This document shows, piece after piece, positions 57,047 to 64,000 of a stretch of 64,000 nucleotides of DNA. The notes below the pieces were generated by a model. The model was not told the origin of the DNA. It saw only the letters and a list, made by a program, of their open reading frames with translations, and did no database searches. Each line of letters starts with the position of its first letter. The stretch's first letter is position 1. The stretch covers positions 62,001 to 126,000 of the forward strand of contig JAGTXO010000014.1 in NCBI GenBank assembly GCA_019448385.1, written 5' to 3'. This DNA comes from Diacronema lutheri. Its lineage: Eukaryota > Haptophyta > Pavlovophyceae > Pavlovales > Pavlovaceae. A program made the position numbers and the translations under genes.

Positions 57047-57634
57047 ATGGGCCGGTTGCGGAATCGGCTCGTAGGCGCGACGCTTGGGCTGCTGGTGATC
57101 GTGCCGGTGCTGTACACGTCATCTCGCGTCAATGAGCAGGCCGTGCGCGTCGCGATGGCGCTTGACAGCGAGCAGCAGCTTTGGGACGCGATCGGCGCGT
57201 CCGACGAGCCGTGGTTGGTCGAGTTTTACGATCCGCGCTGCTCGTCGTGCCAGGCGTTCGTGCCCGAGTGGCGCGAGCTCGTGCGGATGCCCTGGGCCGG
57301 CGGCATGCGCTTTGCGACCGTCAACATCGAGGCGCGCGCCGGCATGGCGCTGGCGACGAAGCTGGGCGCGATCGAGCAGGGCTTGCCAAACGTGCAGCTC
57401 TTCGTGCACGCGGACGGCGCGGGCGCGGGCGACGGCACGTCGTCCGGCCGTCCCGTGCAGCACCTCGTGATGCGCGGCGACTCGCCGCTGTCCGCCTCGG
57501 CGCTGAGGCAGAAGGTGCTGCGCGCGCTGCACGGCGCGCAGCTCGCGCAGCTCGGCATCGAGGACGAGCCCGACGACAGCCCGGCGGCGAGCGGCGAAGC
57601 GAGTGGCGCGGCGCGCGACGACTTGGGCGATTAG
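57047..57634 (+). CDS. Membrane-anchored thioredoxin/PDI-fold protein
   Basis: 195 residues from ATG 57047. A membrane or signal segment (LVGATLGLLVIVPVLYTSSR) is followed by one thioredoxin fold: WLVEFYDPRCSSCQAFVPEW, with CSSC in place of the classical CGHC of PDI, RFATVNIEARAGMALATKLG, and a helix-strand end LPNVQLFVHAD. The CxxC suggests disulphide exchange, probably facing the ER lumen or thylakoid. The family cis-proline before the last strands appears as the LPNVQLF proline. The acidic tail (DEPDDSPAASGEASGAARDD) has no ER-retention signal. Its start is 36 bases from that of the GT77-like gene on the other strand. Confidence 0.82.
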   Translation: MGRLRNRLVGATLGLLVIVPVLYTSSRVNEQAVRVAMALDSEQQLWDAIGASDEPWLVEFYDPRCSSCQAFVPEWRELVRMPWAGGMRFATVNIEARAGMALATKLGAIEQGLPNVQLFVHADGAGAGDGTSSGRPVQHLVMRGDSPLSASALRQKVLRALHGAQLAQLGIEDEPDDSPAASGEASGAARDDLGD

Positions 57635-57712
57635 TCACTGACTAGTTAGTCCTCTGGCCGCGTCGCCGTCAGCGAACGCCAGAACGCCGACAAGACCCCC
57701 CAAAATGCCCCT

Positions 57713-58372
57713 TCACGGGTAGCGCACGTTCGCAATGATCATGTCGGCAAGGCCGTCGGGGCGCAAGAACTCCTGACGATCGACGATCCCATTGATGTCG
57801 TAATCGAACATGGACCAGCACGCGCCCACGGCTTTCGCAAGATCCGCTTGCCGCGCGGGGTCTTGCACGTCGAACGTCGCGATCAGCGCGGCGATGAGCT
57901 CGCGCTGGTCGAGCCCGCCGCTGTGATCGCGATCAAAGTGCGCGAACCACATCGCCTTGTTGGTGCGTATGTCTGGTGGCGCGCCGTACCCGCCGTGCGC
58001 CGGCGGCGCGCAATGCCCCTGCGCGCCGCCGCTGCCCGCGTACGGAGGCGGCGCGCCGTACCCGGGCGGCGTCGCGCCGTACCCTGGGCTGGAGATGGGC
58101 ACGCCAACGGCTACCTGCGTCGGCGGAAGCGCGGGCGGCAGCTGCACCTGGAATCTACGGGCGAGCGCGCCGCGAGGCGGCGCTTTGCGCGCAGCTCGGC
58201 ATCAGCCGCGGGACGATGTGCGGTTGGTGCGCGCGGCGCGCGCGCACTGTTGGCCGGCGACAACGCCACGCGGGACGAGGACTTGCAGCATCTGCTGCGT
58301 GTGCGGATGCGTGATCGAGATTGGCTGGCCCTCGCGCACGCCGTTCGGGCAGATGACCGTGATCGTCGTCAT
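57713..58372 (-). CDS. Penta-EF-hand-like calcium protein
   Basis: CDS join(58372..58248, 58154..57713), 188 residues; intron 58155-58247 (donor GTGCGC). The first exon encodes TITVICPNGVREGQPISITH ending in VVAGQQ, joined to FQVQLPPALPPTQVAVGVPI, a short module that reads like the Q-F-Q-V motif found before Gly/Pro-rich tails in algal proteins. A Pro-Gly-Tyr-rich segment (PGYGATPPGYGAPPPYAGSG) follows, then EF-hands: DRDHSGGLDQRE and DYDINGIVDRQE with aligned acidic ligands. ALG-2/sorcin-type proteins share this Gly/Pro/Tyr-rich head and bind membranes with calcium. The C-terminus is short, so only about two functional hands are visible rather than five. It is divergent from the coiled-coil gene (115 bases). 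Confidence 0.75.
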
Positions 58373-58487
58373 GTCCTTGGCCTTCCGCCTTTAGTTGAAG
58401 TCCAGTTGGCCTCCACCTTCCTGTACAGCGCGCCACTTTTCAAAGGCGTTCCCGCCCACTGACCGGCGCGCGGCCGACCGGCGCGTC

Positions 58488-59647
58488 ATGTACGCAGAAT
58501 GGGTTGACGTCGTTGACGACTCGGGCGAGAGGAACGCGGCGGACGAGAGCCCGGTGGAGATCGCGCTCGAGGCGCTCGGAACGCCGCTCGGTCCACCGGC
58601 GCCCGCGGACGATGCATTCTTCGTGATGGCTGGCGTGACGACGAGCGCACACCGCCGCGAGCGGCTCGCATGCAGGGCGTGCGCGCGCGCACGCCCGCGC
58701 TTGCGCGAGCCCGCACCCAGCGCGCGCTCGTGCGCACGCCGGCACGCTTCCGCGCTTGGCCAATCGGCAACGCGCGCCCCTTACCGCCTCACCTCCGGCC
58801 CGCTGCGCGGCGCGCGTGCGCGCGCAGGCAGCTCGAGAACCTCAAGGTGCTGCGCCAGCGGCAGATCTCCGCGATGCACGCGCTCGAGCGGCAGGTAGAG
58901 GACGTCGAAAGCACGCGGCAAGATCTGTACGCCGAAGCGCGCGCCAAGCATGACGCGCTGCAGCGCGAGCTCGCCGAGCACATTGCCGACATCCTCCTGC
59001 AGGCGCGTGCTCGCCGCGCGCAGCACGTGGCGCCCGCCGCGCGCGTGTGCAGCGCGTCGCGCGCCGCGATCGCCGGCCGAGGCGCGCGCGCGCGCCGTCC
59101 TGCACGCCCCCGCTCGAAACCCCCGCGCGCCCCGCTCCCACCAGGTCGACGCGGAGGAGGCGGAGATGCTCGCGCCGATCCGCGCTCAACTCGATGTCGC
59201 GCGAGCGGCCATCGCCGAGCTCGAGCGCGCCGAGTCGACGCTGAGCGCGGCGCTGCGCATCGGTGGCGCGGATGAGTTCGAACGCGCGGCACAAATGGCG
59301 CGCGCGAGTGCCGCACGTGCAGCGGCCGGCGTCCGGCCCGAGCCGCGCGCGCGTGCGCCGCGCGCGCGTGCGCGGTTTGGGAGCGGCGAGCTGCTTGCGC
59401 GCGTGCGACTCGTCGGTTCGGATGCGGGCGGCCTCGCGCTCGAGCCGCGCGGCGACGAGCCGCTCGACGGCGCGCGCACGGCCGGTGACGATGCCGTGCG
59501 CTACACCAGCCCTGAGCCCGAGCGGCGTCCGAGCGCCGAGCGGTGGCGCAGGCGCACTTCGACGGAGCCTCCGGCGGCGTGCGCCTCGCGCTTCGCGCCG
59601 ATCTGGCTCGCGCCACGGGCGCGCGCGCTGGCCGACTTGCCGCCCGT

Positions 59648-59683
<36 letters not shown>

Positions 59684-60404
59684 GCGCCACACAGCGTCCG
59701 CCGCCTGCGCAACCGCTGCCAGCTACGAGTGCGCGGCGGGTGGCACGCTGCACGAGTCGCCTTCGCCCCTCCTGGACCACCTCGCGCGCTACCGCGCGGC
59801 GAGCGCGGCGCTGCCGCAGCCGGTGGACGTGGTCACGCAGCGTGTGATCCACACGCCACCCGCTCGCCAGCTCCGCTCCGAAGCGCAGTCAGCCATCGCT
59901 CTCCACGAGCTGCGCGCTCTGAGTGGGCGCGCCGAGACTTTGTACGAGTGGGCCGTGCATGAGGCCGTTGGTGCGGAGCAGCGGCGGGCGGCAGAGGCGG
60001 CAGCGGCGGAGGCGGCGGTGGCAGCGGCGGCGGATGAGCGCGACGCGCCGCTGCGCTGCTACGCGCCGCGCTCGCCGATCATCCCGCCGCGCGCGGCCGG
60101 AGCGCCGCGCGCGTGCGGCCTGCTCTTCGCCGCCGACGCGCAGCGCGAGCGGTGGGTCGGCGGCGTGGGCTCGCCCGCGCGCTGGGCAAGCGGCGGCTCG
60201 GCTGGCGGCTGGCGTGAGAGCGCCTCGGGCTGGCGCGAGAGCATGGGCGAGTCGCGCTCCTCGCCGATGGCCGACGGCGACGGCGACGGCTTCTCGTCAC
60301 CCGGTGGACGCGGCGCCGGCGCGATGAGCAGCGCCGACGAGTACGCGGACGCGCTTCTACGCCAGCTGCGCGAGCTCGAGGAGCGCGTGGCCTCGCAGCC
60401 GTGA
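58488..60404 (+). CDS. Coiled-coil protein of unknown function
   Basis: CDS join(58488..58678, 58828..59026, 59145..60404), 549 residues. Intron 1 (donor GTGCGC, acceptor GCGCAG) is well supported since exon 2 continues the sense: AQLENLKVLRQRQISAMHAL, a coiled coil through QDLYAEARAKHDALQRELAE. The exon 2 end is less certain (donor GTGGCG at 59027 gives an in-frame join; a GC donor at 58999 is the alternative). Exon 3 has another coil (VDAEEAEMLAPIRAQLDVAR), a disordered Ala/Arg part, then a helical region with ETLYEWAVHEAVGAEQRRAA and a Ser/Gly-rich end finishing LLRQLRELEERVASQP. N-terminal MYAEWVDVVDDSGERNAADE is acidic. Not recognised. Confidence 0.65.
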
Positions 60405-60689
60405 GGCCAATTCGGCGCGCCACAGACACCAACCATGAGGCCAACTGACCGGCGAGCTGGCGTCTGTTGGCGCGGTTTTGAGAGGAACTATCTGAAACAG
60501 ACTCCCTTTCCCCCTCCTTTTCCCTTCCTTCTGACCCAAAGAGGGAAAACAAGGACAAGGAATTCCCCCACGGGCCCGCCCGCGCCAAGAAAAGCGGCCC
60601 CAAAATTGGCTTTTCCCTGCAACTGGCCGGGTGCTTTCGTGGTGCGCACCAAAATAGCACGAAAGCGCGCGAAGTCGTCTCGAGATCCA
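60405..60689 (+). promoter_or_regulatory. 5' flank of the first cystine-knot/extensin gene
   Basis: 285 bases without a gene. It is markedly different from surrounding coding DNA: a pyrimidine-rich stretch at 60501-60531 (ccctttccccctccttttcc), A-rich patches, and an inverted repeat gctttcgtg (60633-60641) with cacgaaagc (60658-60666), 24 bases before the ATG. It likely holds the promoter and leader of the downstream gene. Confidence 0.45.
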
Positions 60690-62210
60690 ATGCGCGCCGT
60701 CCTCCTCGTCCTCGGCACCGCCGTCGCCGCCGCGGTCGTGCCCACCGAGCCCGCATACACGACGTGCAGCAAGCGCGGACGCTGCGGCGTGCACATGCCG
60801 CCGTGCTGCGCTCCCAAGATCTGCGTGCCAATCGTCAAGGGTAAGGGGACGGTCTTCAAGTGCAAGAAAGCGCCCGCTCCCGATCCGGCCCCGCCGGGCC
60901 GGTGCAAGGCGCGCGGGCGCTGCGGCCCTGACAAGCCGCCGTGCTGCGCGCCCAAGAGCTGCGTGCCGATCGTGCGGACCAAGCGCAACGGCAAGGTCAA
61001 GGTCGTGCACAAATGCAAGCGGAACGCGCCCACGAGCCCGCCTGACTGCGCCGCGGACAACGCCGTTTGCGACGCGCACACGCCGTGCTGCTACCCGGCC
61101 GTGTGCGAGCAGACCGTCGTGTACACCAAGGGCAAGAAGCTCATCGTATCCAAGTGCAAGGCGCCCGACTCACCGCCTCCCAGTCCGCCGCCCAGCCCGC
61201 CACCGCCAAGCCCGCCGCCGAGCCCGCCGCCGCCCAGCCCGCCACCACCCAGCCCGCCACCCAGCCCGCCGCCGCCTAGCCCGCCGCCGCCGAGCATCGC
61301 GCCCATCGTTGAGTCGCCGAGCCCGCCGCCGCCAAGCCCGCCGCCGAGCCCGCCACCGCCCAGCCCGCCGCCGCCCAGTCCGCCGCCCAGTCCGCCGCCG
61401 CCAAGCCCACCGCCGCCGAGCATCGCTCCTGTCATCGAGTCGCCGAGCTCGCCGCCGCCGAGCCCGCCGCCGAGCCCGCCGCCACCCAGCCCGCCGCCGC
61501 CGAGCATCGCGCCCATCGTTGAGTCGCCGAGCCCGCCACCGCCAAGCCCGCCGCCGAGCCCACCGCCGCCCAGCCCGCCGCCGCCCAGCCCGCCACCGAG
61601 CCCGCCGCCGCCAAGCCCGCCGCCGCCAAGCATCGCTCCTGTCATCGAGTCGCCGAGCCCGCCGCCGCCGAGCCCGCCGCCGAGCCCGCCGCCGCCAAGC
61701 CCGCCGCCGCCCAGTCCGCCACCGAGCCCGCCGCCGCCCAGCCCGCCGCCGCCAAGCGTCGCTCCTGTCATCGAATCGCCCAGCCCGCCGCCGCCGAGCC
61801 CGCCTCCGAGCCCGCCGCCGCCCAGCCCGCCGCCGCCCAGTCCGCCACCGAGCCCGCCGCCGCCCAGCCCGCCGCCGCCAAGCGTCGCTCCTGTCATCGA
61901 ATCGCCCAGCCCGCCGCCGCCGAGCCCGCCTCCGAGCCCGCCACCGCCCAGCCCGCCGCCGCCCAGCCCGCCACCCAGCCCGCCGCCGCCTAGCCCGCCG
62001 CCGCCGAGCATCGCGCCCATCGTTGAGTCGCCAAGCCCGCCACCGCCCAGCCCGCCGCCGAGCCCGCCGCCGCCCAGTCCGCCACCGCCCAGCCCGCCAC
62101 CAAGCCCACCGCCGCCCAGCCCGCCGCCGCCGAGCATCGCGCCGATCGTCAACTCGCCGCCACCAAACGCGCCGCCGCGCGAGAAGCCCCCCAAGAAGAC
62201 CAGCCACTAG
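60690..62210 (+). CDS. Secreted triple cystine-knot/extensin-like glycoprotein
   Basis: 506 residues. Signal peptide (MRAVLLVLGTAVAAAVVPTE), then three six-cysteine modules with spacing C-x5-C-x6-CC-x4-C-x12to17-C (CSKRGRCGVHMPPCC, CKARGRCGPDKPPCC, CAADNAVCDAHTPCC), the order expected of an inhibitor cystine knot. From about residue 160 a rod of SPPPPSPPP units is divided by SIAPIVESPS or SVAPVIESPS spacers into about eight blocks. Ser-Pro4 rods are typical of hydroxyproline-rich glycoproteins of algal walls and scales. The whole is probably extracellular. The last spacer reads SIAPIVNSPP and the protein ends KKTSH. The nearby GT77-like gene could modify such proteins. The gene's close relative begins at 63095. 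Confidence 0.85.
   Translation: MRAVLLVLGTAVAAAVVPTEPAYTTCSKRGRCGVHMPPCCAPKICVPIVKGKGTVFKCKKAPAPDPAPPGRCKARGRCGPDKPPCCAPKSCVPIVRTKRNGKVKVVHKCKRNAPTSPPDCAADNAVCDAHTPCCYPAVCEQTVVYTKGKKLIVSKCKAPDSPPPSPPPSPPPPSPPPSPPPPSPPPPSPPPSPPPPSPPPPSIAPIVESPSPPPPSPPPSPPPPSPPPPSPPPSPPPPSPPPPSIAPVIESPSSPPPSPPPSPPPPSPPPPSIAPIVESPSPPPPSPPPSPPPPSPPPPSPPPSPPPPSPPPPSIAPVIESPSPPPPSPPPSPPPPSPPPPSPPPSPPPPSPPPPSVAPVIESPSPPPPSPPPSPPPPSPPPPSPPPSPPPPSPPPPSVAPVIESPSPPPPSPPPSPPPPSPPPPSPPPSPPPPSPPPPSIAPIVESPSPPPPSPPPSPPPPSPPPPSPPPSPPPPSPPPPSIAPIVNSPPPNAPPREKPPKKTSH
61171..62160 (+). repeat. Ser-Pro-rich coding repeat array
   Basis: About 990 bases of agcccgccgccgc-type units with spacers near 61294, 61423, 61504, 61630, 61756, 61882, 62005 and 62131. 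Spacing of the spacers (mostly 123-129 bases, one short block of 81) shows that blocks were added or lost as units. Confidence 0.9.
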
Positions 62211-63094
62211 GCGCTGCGTGCTGGCAAAGCTACCTACGCCGTTGCCTGCCGTCGCGCCCCTCGCAGCTGGCGGCGAAGTTGACCTCGGCCGCCTGCTGCC
62301 GAGAGCCCAAGCAGCTGCACGCGCCTTCCGCATCACGCGCCGATTTCGTTCACCACGCCCTGCCCGTCGCCCAGCCGACTTACAAGCAGCCGCATCCCCG
62401 CAGCCCCCTGGCGTCACGCGCATGCACGCGCACCGTCTACCGAGTGCGCGCCAAGCGTCGCGAGGGCCTTGTACACCACAGCGGCGTGTGTGTTCCTTGT
62501 ATAAAAAGTGTGTCTAAAATGTGCAGTTGAAATGCGCGGCGTGCGCGCCGCGCGCATGAGCTGCGCGCCACTTGCGTGCGCGGCGCGGCTGCAGCTCCGA
62601 TGCAGCCTCGCTCCAGGAGCAAACGGGACTGCGTGTGGTTCGGTGGGGGTTCATCAGGTTCAACCCACCCCTGCCCACCCGGCCGTATCCCTCGCTGAAG
62701 ATCACCGTTGAACCGACCGTTGGCGCGATGCTAGCGCTGGCCTTGCCGCCAGTCGTCAATGCTCGGGGTGACGCGAGGAGTGCGCCCAGGATGTGCGCAC
62801 CACCGCCGCCAAGCACACGTCGTACACCAAGATCCCCGGCTCCAAGGGCCAGCGCTAGCCTTCTGTCCTGCCTTGCCCACGACGCGTCCGGGCGAATTAA
62901 CAGGGGGGACGTGCACGGGGCCGAGGCGTGACGACCGACGAACGTAGCGGGCGTCTTGCCCCTGGTGGTGTGTGTACATTCGCGACGGAGTCCGTAAAGC
63001 GTTCCAGGACTGAGCCATTTTTGGCTGCAGCCATTTCGGGCCTCCAAACCCAAGGCGCGAATTCTGCGCACGCGACGTACACAAGGCATTGTCG
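62211..63094. other. Intergenic spacer between two paralogous genes
   Basis: 884 bases. 62500-62506 reads TATAAAA, a possible TATA box. An inverted repeat gctagcgctggcc (62730-62742) and ggccagcgctagc (62847-62859) encloses 104 bases, the second arm ending with a short run that translates as HTSYTKIPGSKGQR before a stop, perhaps a relic of a coding 3' end. No complete gene is seen on either strand. Confidence 0.45.
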
Positions 63095-64000
63095 ATGCGG
63101 CGCTCCGTCCTGCTCGTGTTCGCCGCGCTCATCACGGCCGCCGCTGCCACGGCCAAGTACGTGCCGACTCCCAAGACGAAGGACCGCTGCAAGGTGCGCG
63201 GGCGCTGCGGCCCGGGAAAGCCGCCGTGCTGCGAGCCCAAGGTCTGCGTGCCGATCGTCCGGAAGAGGCGCAACGGCAAGGTCAGGGTCGTCTACAAGTG
63301 CCTGAAGGAGGAGACCGTCATCGCGTCACCACCCAGCCCGCCGCCCAGCCCGCCGCCGCCTAGCCCGCCGCCGCCGAGCATTGCGCCCATCGTCGAATCG
63401 CCAAGCCCGCCGCCCAGCCCGCCGCCGCCTAGCCCGCCGCCGCCGAGCATTGCGCCCATCGTCGACTCGCCAAGCCCGCCACCGAGCCCGCCGCCGCCAA
63501 GCCCGCCGCCGCCGAGCATCGCGCCCATCGTTGAGTCGCCGAGCCCGCCGCCGCCAAGCCCGCCGCCCAGCCCGCCGCCGCCCAGCCCGCCGCCGCCCAG
63601 TCCGCCGCCCAGCCCGCCGCCGCCCAGCCCGCCGCCGCCGAGCATCGCGCCCATCGTTGAGTCGCCGAGCCCGCCGCCGCCAAGCCCGCCGCCGAGCCCG
63701 CCACCGCCCAGCCCGCCGCCGCCCAGTCCGCCACCCAGCCCGCCGCCGCCAAGCCCACCGCCGCCGAGCATCGCTCCTGTCATCGAGTCGCCGAGCCCGC
63801 CGCCGCCGAGCCCGCCGCCCAGCCCGCCGCCGCCAAGCCCGCCGCCGCCAAGCATCGCTCCTGTCATCGAGTCGCCGAGCCCGCCGCCGCCGAGCCCACC
63901 GCCCAGCCCGCCGCCGCCCAGCCCGCCGCCGCCGAGCCCGCCTCCGAGCCCGCCGCCGCCTAGCCCGCCGCCGCCGAGCATCGCTCCTATCATCGAGTCG
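63095..64000 (+). CDS. Secreted cystine-knot/extensin-like glycoprotein, second copy (partial)
   Basis: 302 codons before the right edge. Signal peptide (MRRSVLLVFAALITAAAATA), then a single six-cysteine module (CKVRGRCGPGKPPCCEPKVC) nearly identical to module 2 of the first copy, and a rod of SPPPPSPPP units with SIAPIVESPS, SIAPIVDSPS and SIAPVIESPS spacers. Compared with the upstream gene it has one knot module instead of three and a different arrangement of rod blocks. Same orientation, 884 bases apart: a tandem duplication whose modules were then gained or lost. The gene continues beyond the window. Confidence 0.85.
   Translation, partial: MRRSVLLVFAALITAAAATAKYVPTPKTKDRCKVRGRCGPGKPPCCEPKVCVPIVRKRRNGKVRVVYKCLKEETVIASPPSPPPSPPPPSPPPPSIAPIVESPSPPPSPPPPSPPPPSIAPIVDSPSPPPSPPPPSPPPPSIAPIVESPSPPPPSPPPSPPPPSPPPPSPPPSPPPPSPPPPSIAPIVESPSPPPPSPPPSPPPPSPPPPSPPPSPPPPSPPPPSIAPVIESPSPPPPSPPPSPPPPSPPPPSIAPVIESPSPPPPSPPPSPPPPSPPPPSPPPSPPPPSPPPPSIAPIIES

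Noticed and set aside
61091-62194. Gly-rich minus-strand frame (GGGLGGG repeats)
   Set aside because: Antisense reading of the Ser-Pro rod; the plus strand has signal peptide and cysteine modules.
62641-62680. tRNA-like ggttcaaccc word
   Set aside because: It looks like a T-arm sequence but no acceptor, D-arm or anticodon arm folds around it.
63292-63993. Gly-rich minus-strand frame in the second extensin-like gene
   Set aside because: Same antisense effect as in the first copy.

Overview
The window is nuclear DNA of a very GC-rich, gene-dense eukaryotic microalga. Short introns of about 90-450 bases, spliceosomal and cilia/centrosome-type proteins, a plastid-type carotenoid isomerase, GC-saturated third codon positions, extensin-like Ser-Pro-Pro-Pro-Pro proteins and the tryptophan-rich ankyrin family (G-C-P-W-N/D) together fit a haptophyte, perhaps pavlovophyte. 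Other high-GC algae are not excluded from sequence alone. I found no rRNA, tRNA or CRISPR array, and no element that I recognise as retroviral or Polinton-like.

Layout. 1-3424 (-): a long open frame that leaves the window, with a signal-like start, 294-bp coding repeats, an RGG tract and a C-terminal part that faintly resembles the start of TnpB/Fanzor proteins. 3.4-6.0 kb: a gene-poor stretch of palindromes, small duplications and decayed coding traces. 6.0-9.8 kb: an F-box/ankyrin gene with a frame break, a Sec14-like lipid-transfer protein and a PAP2 phosphatase. 10-21.3 kb: bZIP factor, U1A/U2B'' protein, an ankyrin-TBC-EF-hand protein, a UvrD-like helicase with a zinc finger, EB1 and an FCP1-type CTD phosphatase. 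21.5-34.3 kb: an unknown gene, DENN protein, ribosome-maturation GTPase EFL1, an Sfi1-like repeat protein, a PC-esterase-like secreted protein and a bacterial-type DNA cytosine methyltransferase. 34.6-46.4 kb: a coiled-coil protein, flavodoxin-fold quinone reductase, small acidic nuclear protein, Golgi-type glycosyltransferase and a giant RCC1-repeat protein. 46.4-60.4 kb: two small genes, a BART-domain protein, a NEK kinase, carotenoid isomerase, a GT77-like glycosyltransferase, a thioredoxin-fold membrane protein, a penta-EF-hand-like protein and a coiled-coil protein. 60.7-64 kb: two paralogous secreted proteins joining cystine-knot-like domains to long Pro-rich stalks.

Organisation. Genes alternate strands and are packed tightly. 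At least ten head-to-head pairs have start codons only 18-115 bases apart, so shared bidirectional promoters look like the rule. Most introns I could place use donors beginning GTGCG rather than GTAAG/GTGAG, and one uses GC-AG. Several genes (EB1, Sfi1-like, BART, NEK, RCC1-like) belong to families acting at microtubules, centrosomes or cilia. Starts were set at the first good ATG next to recognisable protein sequence, because in this GC-rich DNA stop-free frames run far into neighbouring genes.
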